Origin: Desulfosporosinus sp.
Lineage (GTDB): Bacteria > Bacillota > Desulfitobacteriia > Desulfitobacteriales > Desulfitobacteriaceae
DNA: 19,646 bases
Assembly: GCA_003132105.1 (NCBI GenBank)
Contig: PKWS01000040.1
Span: 1-19,646 of the forward strand
Reading direction: 5' to 3'
Shown: positions 1-6,942 of the stretch, piece by piece
How the letters are laid out: each line of letters opens with the position of its first letter
Position numbering within the stretch: the stretch's first letter is position 1
The notes under the pieces: generated by a model
Told to the model about the DNA's origin: nothing
Database searches by the model: none
The model's input: only the letters and a program-made list of their open reading frames with translations
Position numbers and translations under genes: made by a program

Positions 1-696
1 TAAAACTATATTCGTAGCAGTTATGTAAGATGAATTATCAACGGAGAAAATATTTTTTGCCTTTGTTCCATCGCTGTACATTATCCATAACAATTTATTT
101 TCCGCTGAATAATCGGGACTCTTTACAAATGAAGTATTGCTCTGGGTCATATCATACGCAAATTTATTAAGCGAAGTTCCAACCGACCAATTGAGGGAAT
201 TTTCCAGCTGTTCAATTTGAGTTTCAGCGTCCGGTGAATTACTAGCTGAAATACTGTTTTTTAATTCGGCATATTTATTTAATGCGGCTAGAAGTACATT
301 ATCTCCGCTTTTCAAATTGCCATTTGAATCCTTTAATATCGTATTGAATTGGTTCACATAATCTTGATTGATGATACCTTTTTGAACAAAATCATATTGA
401 GATACATCAAAGGTCGAATGGAGAAAATTAGCTGGTGCTGAAGTACTGAAATTACCCCTGTCTTCATCAAATTGTCCATAAGAATTCGGTATTGAAATAG
501 GCGTCATTACATTAATATTATTATGAGAAGCGGCAAATTTCTCTATGGCTTCTTTACTTATTTCAACTGTATCAATGTTACTTACATCAAATGGTGGGTT
601 GTTATTTGGCTTATTTTCAGGCGTTAGCTTAATCGCATTCGAACCGTGAAAGTAATTATCAGCAAAAATGTTAGGGGTTATGTTTCCTACGGTCAT
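1..696 (-). CDS. Hypothetical protein, C-terminus beyond window edge
   Basis: An open frame of 232 codons runs on the minus strand from an ATG at 696 to the window edge without a stop, so the 3' end is missing. A strong ribosome site (GAGGAGG, plus positions 704-710) lies at good distance from the ATG. The protein is polar, rich in Asn, Ser, Asp and Lys, and I see no signal peptide, membrane segment or Cys. Residues about 41-52 read DTVEISKEAIEK, similar in style to the V-x-IS-x-EA segment seen near the N-terminus of many uncharacterised surface or flagellum-associated proteins; that resemblance is weak. It follows the 786-1418 gene in the same direction, so the two are probably co-transcribed. 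I do not recognise the family. Confidence 0.75.
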   Translation of the reverse strand, partial: MTVGNITPNIFADNYFHGSNAIKLTPENKPNNNPPFDVSNIDTVEISKEAIEKFAASHNNINVMTPISIPNSYGQFDEDRGNFSTSAPANFLHSTFDVSQYDFVQKGIINQDYVNQFNTILKDSNGNLKSGDNVLLAALNKYAELKNSISASNSPDAETQIEQLENSLNWSVGTSLNKFAYDMTQSNTSFVKSPDYSAENKLLWIMYSDGTKAKNIFSVDNSSYITATNIVL

Positions 697-717
697 TTTA
701 TTTCCTCCTCAATCCCA

Positions 718-790
718 AATAGGTTCTCGGCATTCACCGAGTCCGATGGCACAAGGCTTTGCCTGAACCATCGATGGCGGGACCCCTATT
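718..790 (-). other. Structured intercistronic RNA element, class unknown
   Basis: Read on the minus strand this spacer folds into a closed three-stem layout. The outer stem pairs CCTATT (785-790) with AATAGG (718-723). Inside are CGATGG/CCATCG (744-749 with 768-773), itself capped by AGGC/GCCT around a three-base loop (754-764), and CTCGG/CCGAG (726-741) with a 6-base loop. The outer stem overlaps the stop codon of the upstream gene, and the element ends about 8 bases before the ribosome site of the downstream gene. It could be a cis-regulatory RNA, a processing site or a small repeat. I could not match it to a known riboswitch class. Confidence 0.45.
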
Positions 791-1418
791 GTGTGACGTT
801 TAATTGACTTGCTGGTAGTAAAGCATGCAGGTCACCTTGACTATCTAAAGAGAAGCTATTGCCATTGAATGAAAATGGTTTGGAAGAATCAATACCGAGT
901 GAAGTTAATAATTCTGACGTTGACATGGTTTTGTCTCCCAAGCCTGTTGCATTGTATTGGTTAACAGACATAGCACCATTTGCTACTGAATTCAGAAGTT
1001 GAAACCTACTAACCATTGAGTTTGCTGTATCAATTTGCGCTCTCGTATGACTCGAAGCAGCATTCGCAGCAAACTGTTGTTCAGGTGTAGCAGTAGTACC
1101 AGGAATTATAGGGCCAGGAATAGGTATTAAAAAACTAGTTGAACACGTACCTTCAGCATCAAAACTTATGTTTAATGGAGAACCATCGACACTTCCAATG
1201 TTTTTAATCTCACCTGTTTTAATATTGATACTGTTAGTTTGTGGATCGGCTGCCTTTGGAGCATTGCTAGAAATAAGCTGTTTCATTTTTGATAATTCAG
1301 ATGAATCTTGTGTATCAGTAGTATCACTAGATTTAATTGCAAAATTGCCTTTTGAATAATTAGTTTTGTTTGGGGTTAATACCTGAAAAGAAAGAGAATT
1401 AATTTTCAACGAAAACAC
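786..1418 (-). CDS. Hypothetical protein, 210 residues
   Basis: Complete minus-strand frame ending in TAG at 786-788. The annotated start is GTG at 1418, but GAGG sits only three bases before it; a TTG three codons later (1409), preceded by AGGTAGGTG at better distance, is an equally good start. The product is Ser/Thr/Asn-rich, has one Cys, no signal peptide and a short Pro-rich stretch (IPIPGPIIPGTTATP) near residues 98-112. The C-terminal part (LLTSLGIDSSKPFSFNG followed by LDSQGDLHALLP) looks like a small folded beta-rich module. It is followed 89 bases later by another unrecognised gene of similar composition, so the pair probably acts together. I do not recognise the family and assign no function. 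Confidence 0.7.
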   Translation of the reverse strand: MFSLKINSLSFQVLTPNKTNYSKGNFAIKSSDTTDTQDSSELSKMKQLISSNAPKAADPQTNSINIKTGEIKNIGSVDGSPLNISFDAEGTCSTSFLIPIPGPIIPGTTATPEQQFAANAASSHTRAQIDTANSMVSRFQLLNSVANGAMSVNQYNATGLGDKTMSTSELLTSLGIDSSKPFSFNGNSFSLDSQGDLHALLPASQLNVTQ

Positions 1419-1564
1419 CTACCTCATTAATGATAAATACATCTACTGATTATTATCGTAATAAAATACAAATTTCATAAATTTTACCTGTTTTTAGAAT
1501 ATGTAAAAAACCCTATGCTCCTAAAATCTTGTAATCTTGGGTCCTATAATGGCCATTGTACTAA

Positions 1565-1585
1565 ACCGCTGCGCGGTGGCTTTTT
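1565..1585 (+). terminator. Hairpin with T-run before the mobile element
   Basis: ACCGC (1565-1569) pairs with GCGGT (1573-1577) around a TGC loop, followed by GGC and five T residues. It could stop plus-strand transcription from entering the recombinase gene, or be a terminal structure of the IS91-like element. The stem is only five pairs, so the call is tentative. Confidence 0.4.
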
Positions 1586-1659
1586 GAGGCCCTAATTTAT
1601 TAAGTTTCATGATATCATCTTTTTAGTTTAATTCTATTAAATTTGAAAGGATGATTTTT

Positions 1660-2520
1660 ATGTATCAGAACTCCCAGGCTCTTCCCTCTCATCTTCAAAA
1701 GATGATCTTCGAAATGGAACTTCGAGGCTATGCTCCACATACCCAGAGTCATTATCTCGGTCATTTAAGGCTTCTTGAAAAGCACACTAACAAGTCTGCC
1801 CTACAAATTACCCCCGACGAACTTAGACAGTATCTTCATGACCGTATTAAATCCGGAATTGGCTACAGTAGCATCACGATCTCTTGCAGCGCGTTTAAAC
1901 TCTTTTTCAATAAGGTTCTTGATTACAACTGGTCTGACGACGTTATTATCCGTCCCAAACGACCTAAATCCCTTCCGCATGTTCTTTCTAAAGACGAGAT
2001 TTTGTCCATCACTGATCAGGTGCGAAATTTAAAGCACAAAATGATTCTCCTGACGACGTATTCTTCAGGCCTACGGATTAGCGAAACGCTTAATCTACGC
2101 ATCTCCGATATCGATTCAGTGGCTATGTTGATCCGAGTTAATCATGGTAAGGGCAACAAAGATCGTTTAACCATTCTATCTCATGAAAACCTCAAAATGC
2201 TCCGGCTCTACTGGAAACGTTATAGACCCACCGACCTGCTTTTCCCGGGTCCTATTGAAGGTAAACCCATGTCCACAAAAACTCCTCAAAGAGCGTTTCT
2301 AGTTGCTAGAAAAAAGGCCGGTATAACAAAGCCTGTAACAATTCACACGCTTCGTCACTCCTTCGGGACTCATCTTCTGGAAAATAATACTGACCTTCGA
2401 ACAATTCAGGTTCTTATGGGGCATAGCAATATTGCTTCGACCTCAATCTATCTCAACCTATCCACGAAACATCTTTCCTCGGTAAAAAGTCCTCTTGATG
2501 GTTGTGGTTCGTTTGCCTGA
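1660..2520 (+). CDS. Tyrosine recombinase/integrase of IS91-type element
   Basis: A 286-residue XerC/D-like site-specific recombinase. It has an N-terminal SAM-like core-binding domain (about residues 10-90) and a C-terminal catalytic domain with the full active-site set: Arg139 in SGLRISE, Lys164 in GKGNKDR, His229-Arg232 in HTLRHSFGTHLL, His255 in MGHSNI and the nucleophile Tyr264 in TSIYLNLS. I chose the ATG at 1660 because AAAGGA lies 9 bases upstream; an ATG at 1651 abuts that ribosome site and is less likely. The last 23 bases overlap the transposase gene, which suggests translational coupling. In elements of this type the recombinase is an accessory partner of the HUH transposase; its exact role (for example resolving intermediates) is not established here. 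Confidence 0.9.
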   Translation: MYQNSQALPSHLQKMIFEMELRGYAPHTQSHYLGHLRLLEKHTNKSALQITPDELRQYLHDRIKSGIGYSSITISCSAFKLFFNKVLDYNWSDDVIIRPKRPKSLPHVLSKDEILSITDQVRNLKHKMILLTTYSSGLRISETLNLRISDIDSVAMLIRVNHGKGNKDRLTILSHENLKMLRLYWKRYRPTDLLFPGPIEGKPMSTKTPQRAFLVARKKAGITKPVTIHTLRHSFGTHLLENNTDLRTIQVLMGHSNIASTSIYLNLSTKHLSSVKSPLDGCGSFA

Positions 2521-3625
2521 ACTTCAAGATATTTTTAAACATATCAAACTTAAGTCTCTCTCTCCTGCTCAGGCAAAAGCCTTTCATATGATTCGGCTTT
2601 GTAGAACCTCAGCACTGGGTTCCCATGCCCAGGTTTGCAAAGAATGTGGCTCGATGGATGTTTCCTTCAATTCCTGCCGTAACAGGAATTGTCCGAAATG
2701 CCAACATTCTGCTCAGGAAGAATGGGTTGAAGCTCAAATGTCCAAACTTTTACCGGTGGGTTACTTCCACACCGTTTTTACGATTCCTCAAGAACTTAAC
2801 ACCCTTGTTTTACAAAATCAGAAACTTCTTTATTCCCTCCTCATTCAATCAGCGGGACATACGTTGATGGAGCTTGCTAAAGATCCTAAATTTCTAGGTG
2901 CGACGATTGGAGCCACCACGGTCCTCCATACTTGGGGACAAAATCTCTCGTTCCATCCTCATGTTCATTGTATCGTCCCTGGAGGGGGACTTTCCAATGA
3001 TGGACTAAGTTTCGTCCGTTCGCGTAAGAAGTTCTTTATTCCGGTTAAAGTTATTTCGAAAAAGTTCAGAGGTAAGTTCCTTGACCTTCTAAAACAGGCC
3101 TATAACAAGGGGGAAATTGCGTTCTTTAACGAGGCTACCAAACTTGCGTTAAGAAGCAATTTCCTTTCTCTCGTCGACACAATGTACAACAAGAATTGGG
3201 TTGTCTTTTGTAAGAAACCGTTTAAATCTCCGGGTCATGTTGTTCGTTATCTCGGACGCTATACTCACAGAGTCGCGATTAGTAACTCTAGAATTCTGGC
3301 ATTTGACGGTCAATCGGTTAGTTTTGCTTGGCGGGATTATAAGGATAACAATAAGTCTAAAGTCATGACACTTGATGCTTCTGAGTTTACCAGACGGTTT
3401 CTTATGCATGTTCTACCGAATCGGTTTGTTAAGATTAGACATTATGGAATCCTTTGCAGTCGAAATATTAGATCAAAACTTTTTAAATGTATGAAATTGA
3501 CTGGAAACAAGCCCTTGCATCTAAACATTAAACAAAAAGAAGTTAAAGTCTGTCGTTCCTGTGGAAGTCCTGATGTTATTACAATTCTTGTTCCATATTC
3601 TTTTGCCACAGCCTCAAGTGCATGA
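2498..3625 (+). CDS. IS91-family HUH transposase
   Basis: About 375 residues, normal for the family. An N-terminal zinc-binding domain shows the cysteines CKEC near residue 47 and NSCRNRNCPKCQ near 60-69. The central Y2-type transposase domain carries the HUH metal motif in SFHPHVHCIVPGGG (about 151-163), and the tyrosine region RYLGRYTHRVAISN (about 250-263) contains the candidate DNA-attacking tyrosines. A second small zinc motif (CRSCGSPD) is near the C-terminus. The ATG at 2498 is preferred over the TTG at 2495; either way the gene starts inside the recombinase gene with no good ribosome site of its own, so it probably depends on coupled translation. The gene looks intact. Confidence 0.92.
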   Translation: MVVVRLPELQDIFKHIKLKSLSPAQAKAFHMIRLCRTSALGSHAQVCKECGSMDVSFNSCRNRNCPKCQHSAQEEWVEAQMSKLLPVGYFHTVFTIPQELNTLVLQNQKLLYSLLIQSAGHTLMELAKDPKFLGATIGATTVLHTWGQNLSFHPHVHCIVPGGGLSNDGLSFVRSRKKFFIPVKVISKKFRGKFLDLLKQAYNKGEIAFFNEATKLALRSNFLSLVDTMYNKNWVVFCKKPFKSPGHVVRYLGRYTHRVAISNSRILAFDGQSVSFAWRDYKDNNKSKVMTLDASEFTRRFLMHVLPNRFVKIRHYGILCSRNIRSKLFKCMKLTGNKPLHLNIKQKEVKVCRSCGSPDVITILVPYSFATASSA

Positions 3626-3751
3626 TCGTGATCAAATTGAATAACTGCGGGGAACTACCTATCTTTGGGAGGGGTGAAGTCTATCCATTTTTAGGGGTTT
3701 AGCTTAGTATTTTTAATATGAGGGGAAATTATCCTTTGTACTATCCTTATC

Positions 3752-3790
3752 TGGGAATTCATAACCCAAATAGAAAAGATTGAATTCCCA
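3752..3790. repeat. Perfect 9-bp inverted repeat, possible element end
   Basis: TGGGAATTC (3752-3760) is exactly inverted as GAATTCCCA (3782-3790) with 21 bases between. It lies about 130 bases past the transposase stop, where a subterminal hairpin of an IS91-like replication origin might be expected. Position is the only reason for that link. There is no T-run, so it is not a normal terminator. Confidence 0.5.
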
Positions 3791-3814
3791 TAGACCAGGT
3801 CTCGCACGGCAGAC

Positions 3815-3849
3815 GGTTCAGTACAACCCGAGATTCAGGAGGTTCAGTA
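3815..3849. repeat. Direct repeat GGTTCAGTA x2
   Basis: GGTTCAGTA occurs at 3815-3823 and again at 3841-3849, 26 bases apart start to start, in a short GC-richer patch downstream of the transposase. It could belong to the end of the mobile element or to an unrelated remnant. Confidence 0.45.
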
Positions 3850-3876
3850 TGTTGTATCAACGTAATACGTTCCTCT

Positions 3877-3901
3877 AAGCTATTGATTTAATCAATGGCT
3901 T
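3877..3901. other. Hairpin AAGCTATTGA / TCAATGGCTT
   Basis: A near-perfect ten-pair stem (one T-G pair) with a short TTTAA-type loop lies just after the direct repeats. It is followed by ATTCTC rather than a T-run, so terminator function is doubtful. It may be part of the right-end structure of the mobile element. Confidence 0.4.
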
Positions 3902-4436
3902 ATTCTCTATCTACTCACCCCCCAAATCTAAAGATTATGGAAATTAGCACCAGATTCTATGGTTTATTAAAGACAAATCACGAAATGATAAAGAGTTATT
4001 AGGAAAATTGGATGAACTAATTAAGGTCATCAGTCAATTGCTCCCATTTCTACACCATTTTACCTTTTTAGGGCCGTGTAACGTCGTAAATATACAAAAG
4101 AATTGCTCCACTTTAATAACTTTTGCTCTGCGATTGCAGGGGTAACCATTTAACTACCCGGATAGTCCATTGAATCCTTACGCAAACTTTTACCTATCAT
4201 TGTGGATTAACGACATGCTGCTGCAAATCCCTCCAAATCCCTAGGGTATACGATGTTGTGCCGCTTATACTGGCTATCCGTGAATTTGGTTTGAACCATT
4301 AACTAGTAAGGTTTTCTACGAAGCTACTGACAACATAATAATTTGTATTCCAACTCAGTGCCTGAGCCTATTTTTGATACTTTAATGTTGGCTTTATTTA
4401 TATTTGAATAGTTCATAATATTAGTATCTACATTTA

Positions 4437-4559
4437 TGGTAATGGTCGAAGCCTTGGTGACGGTTGCAGGCGGTCAATGGGACATTTGGGAGATAAAGTA
4501 AAGGCTTGCTGGGGGATACTAGGCGATGGATTGACCGGGGCTACACCCAAGGAACAACC
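4437..4559 (+). pseudogene. Remnant of a second glycerate 2-kinase gene
   Basis: This stretch aligns by eye with the intact garK at about 12020-12200. Shared blocks are GAAGCCTTGGTGACGG, GGAGATAA-GT-AAGGCTTG, TGGGGGATACT-GG-GATG, ATTGACCGGGG and CCCAAGGAACAAC, in the same order. Relative to garK it has at least two deletions, of roughly 20 and 35 bases, and an in-frame stop follows soon after the EALVT segment, so it cannot encode a kinase. The differences spread through the matching blocks suggest an old paralogue rather than a recent partial copy of the garK in this window. It lies directly behind the broken regulator gene. Confidence 0.8.
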
Positions 4560-4589
4560 GCTCTTCTTTGTAAGACCGGTTTATTTTTT

Positions 4590-6510
4590 TTAATAAGTCT
4601 TTTTGATTCCAATTCTATAATTTTTTAGTTTCCGATAGAGTGTACTTCTGTCCATTCCTAGTAATTTAGCTGCATGCGTTATATTTGAATTACATTGTGC
4701 TAATGCGGAGGTAATCCTATTTTCTTCTGATAGTAAAGAAGTGTCGTATGTAGTGTTAGTTGGGTCTGATTCATCTTCTCGGTCTTCCCAATATTTCCTT
4801 ATCACATCCTCGGTAATAACTCTTTCATTGGCGATCACGACTAATCTTTCAATGAAAAACCTTAATTCTCTGACATTTCCTGGCCAATCATATTCAGCAA
4901 GATAGTCATATCCAGTAGAGGTGATTTCCAGTTGCTTGAGGTGTTTGCGTTTATAATATTCCAAGAAATGATGTGCGAGGTATTTTACATCGCTGTGCCT
5001 ATTTCGTAATGGCGGTAGATTCATTGTCAATACCTTAAGCCTGTAAAAAAGATCTTGTCTAAAATGTCCTTCTTTAATAAGTTCCATCAAGTTTTTATTA
5101 GTAGCAGCAATAATCCTCATATCAACGGGTATATATTTGTCATCTCCTAGCCGCATGATTTGTTTTTCCTGCAATACTCGAAGTAACCGACTTTGACCAT
5201 ATTTGTCCATCTCTGAGATTTCGTCAAGAAAAACTAGTACCTCGATGAGCCATTTCAAATAAACCAGGTTTACCTTTTTTTGTTGCTCCCGTAAATGCTC
5301 CTTCTACATAGCCAAATAGTTCGCTCTCAAGTAAGTTTTGCGGTAATGCGGCGCAATTGACGGCAACGAATGGCCCATTCTTCCTTCGGCTTTCATTGTG
5401 GATACTTTGGGCAAATAATTCCTTTGCCAGTTCCTGATTCACCTGAGATTAATACAGTTGCGTCGATTAAGGACATTTCTTGAGCGATTCGTTTAGTTTC
5501 AACAATCTGACTAGAGATTCCTAAAATATCAGTCAAATTGATATTTTGCAACAAATCTTCTCGCGATAACTATCATTACGGATTCTGGCTTCCATTTCCT
5601 GAATGCGTGTAACATCCTGAAAAGTAATGATTGCACCTATGATCAATTGGTCTACGACTATAGGCGCAATGTTGAAGGCTAATCCAGATAGCACCAAGTT
5701 GCGTCACTTGGCCGATGGATTGTTGTCCTTCTAGTAAACATTTTTCAACATCTACGAAGGTAAGCACCAAATTTATTTTTTGCCCGAGCATCTCTTTGGC
5801 AGAGCGATTTAACAAGCGTTCTGCAGTTGGGTTAAACACTTTGATGACTCTATCCTGATTAATGCTAATGATTCCTTCTAATGAAGAGTCCACTAACGCT
5901 TTAAATTCTTGAGCTCGCTCTTTTTCAATTTTTCGACCCAATGCAATTTTTTGAGCCTCTAGGAAGGCTGCTCGAATGGAAAAATCTCCGGAACGTATGA
6001 GATGAGTCTTTAGTCCTTTTTCTGCTGCTAAAAGAATTGTTTTTATACCACCCACCACAATATTTGCATCTGTTACTGAAACTTCGGCTATTTTTAAGGG
6101 TATATCCTCAACTGTCTTTAGAGGGATAAATGGTCAATTCAATATCGAGAATGTTTGATAGCACTTCGATGTCATCGACCATATTGCTAAACGCAAGTAT
6201 TGCAACTTTTGGGTGAGACAACCCGGTTATCTTTTTTGATTCATGAAAAACTTGGGCCAGGTCTTGTCCAGTAATGGTGATTTCAACAACGGGAATTCTA
6301 ACCCCAGACTCAATAATTAATTTGGCTGTGCCGCCCCTGCAGACAATAACATCAACATCCTCGTTTTGCAGTTTGTTGGCAAGCCTAATTCCTTTATTCA
6401 GTCGTGCTAAATATAAATCAAATTTATAGTCTAAGCCAAGTTCGTGAATAATTTTCTTTCCTTGCAAGAAATAATTGCTTATCTGGAGCAATAAAAGCTA
6501 TTTTAGACAA
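4590..6510 (-). pseudogene. PrpR-like sigma-54 activator, multiple frameshifts
   Basis: The fragments, joined, give one protein of about 640 residues with a normal layout. PrpR_N sensor: TTG start at 6510 with AGGAGG at 6521-6526, SKIAFIAPDK, then LYLARLNKG, CRGGTA and RSGDFSI. PAS domain: ALVDSSLEGIISINQD. AAA+ sigma-54 interaction domain: Walker A GESGTGK, GAFTGA motif, FLDEISEMD and an R-finger region. C-terminal Fis-type helix-turn-helix: THAAKLLGMDRSTLYRKLKNY. Frame changes are needed near 6465, 6120, 5688, 5568, 5421 (inside Walker A) and 5237. With so many lesions it cannot make a working activator. Its divergent position opposite the gar operon suggests it was that operon's activator. 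Confidence 0.9.
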
Positions 6511-6530
6511 TTACGGTTAATCCTCCTAAC

Positions 6531-6550
6531 ATACGGATATATATCCGTAT
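6531..6550. promoter_or_regulatory. 20-bp perfect palindrome upstream of regulator
   Basis: ATACGGATAT is followed at once by its exact reverse complement ATATCCGTAT. It begins 4 bases upstream of the AGGAGGA ribosome site (6521-6527) of the broken regulator gene on the minus strand. The symmetry and place suggest an operator for a dimeric protein or, in RNA, a hairpin close to the ribosome site. The length and exactness make chance unlikely. Confidence 0.6.
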
Positions 6551-6669
6551 TAATCAATGACATTTATTTCAGTTTCATTATGGTTATATAAAGAATAATT
6601 GTATTTGTCTTTATTATACACAGTTAGAGGGCATTTGCACCACATATGTAGAACTTAGCACAACGTTTG

Positions 6670-6687
6670 TTGCGACAATTGTTTCAA
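6670..6687. promoter_or_regulatory. 18-bp dyad, candidate activator site
   Basis: The sequence reads TTG-CG-ACAATTGT-TT-CAA: a perfect ACAATTGT core with matching TTG/CAA arms and only the two-base spacers mismatched. It lies about 50 bases upstream of the -24 element of the operon promoter, within the range used by sigma-54 activators. It is the best candidate in this spacer for the binding site of the Fis-type helix-turn-helix of the adjacent regulator, which is itself now broken. A weaker CAAC/GTTG dyad overlaps its left edge (6661-6672). Confidence 0.5.
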
Positions 6688-6738
6688 TTATTTTCGCAAA
6701 GGAGTAGTTAAAGCTAGGAACTTCAACATTTTGACGAT

Positions 6739-6754
6739 TGGCACGGTTATTGCA
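6739..6754 (+). promoter_or_regulatory. Sigma-54 (-24/-12) promoter of the gar operon
   Basis: TGGCAC (6739-6744), five bases, then TTGCA (6750-6754) is a full match to the sigma-54 consensus TGGCAC-N5-TTGCA with the correct GG-GC spacing. Transcription would start near 6765, giving a leader of about 180 bases before the transporter gene. The adjacent PrpR-like gene encodes exactly the kind of ATP-dependent activator this promoter needs, but it is broken, so expression would need another activator acting in trans or be lost. Confidence 0.85.
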
Positions 6755-6777
6755 ATTGATAGACTATGATAGCCAAC

Positions 6778-6800
6778 GGTTATTGGGGTAAACGATAACC
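6778..6800 (+). other. Leader hairpin GGTTAT / ATAACC
   Basis: Just inside the predicted transcript, GGTTAT (6778-6783) pairs with ATAACC (6795-6800) around an 11-base loop. No T-run follows. It may stabilise the 5' end of the operon mRNA. I see no other element in the leader up to the ribosome site at about 6930. Confidence 0.3.
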
Positions 6801-6942
6801 ATTAGGCCAACGATATAAATTTATTAAAGATGAAAGGGATGAGAAAAAGAGACACCGATTATTCAACACACTAGGACATGTATAACTAAGGGACTTGGCT
6901 GAAAAAGTTAAGAGGGAAATCAGATGAGAAGGAGAATCTTTG

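Larger units (their letters stand above)
1560..3625 (+). mobile_element. IS91-family element with tyrosine recombinase, ends not fixed
   Basis: The element is defined by two overlapping genes, a tyrosine recombinase (1660-2520) and an IS91-type HUH transposase (2498-3625). Members of this family move by rolling-circle-like transfer and make neither terminal inverted repeats nor target duplications, so the ends cannot be read directly. The left end probably lies between 1500 and 1640, where a small GC-rich hairpin occurs. The right end is probably between 3630 and 3850, where inverted and direct repeats occur. Coordinates given are the minimum supported span plus the left hairpin. Confidence 0.6.
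3626..4436. other. Gene-free stretch with small repeats and decayed sequence
   Basis: About 810 bases without a convincing gene. It contains the repeats and hairpin listed separately, plus two adjacent copies of CAAATCCCT (4224-4232 and 4234-4242). One plus-strand frame near 3950-4050 reads FIKDKSRNDKELLGK and then DELIKVISQLLPFL, a plausible scrap of a helical protein, but it has no start or ribosome site and I do not call it. The block separates the transposase from the garK remnant and looks like a region of accumulated insertions and deletions. Confidence 0.6.

Noticed and set aside
718..790. Cyclic-di-GMP (GEMM) riboswitch, suggested by GGCAAAGCC on the minus strand
   Set aside because: The GAAA-loop stem and the GGGCAAACC and GGGNCTAA landmarks of that class are absent; only the short GCAAAGCC string agrees.
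1168..1359. Plus-strand frame of 63 codons
   Set aside because: It is antisense to the 786-1418 gene and has no ribosome site.
3950..4060. Plus-strand frame reading KDKSRNDKELLGK and DELIKVISQLL
   Set aside because: Reads like a protein scrap but has no start, no ribosome site and no recognisable family; kept only as a remark on the gene-free stretch.
4590..6491. Four separate small regulator genes
   Set aside because: The fragments abut or overlap and join in order into one standard PrpR-like protein, so they are pieces of one broken gene.
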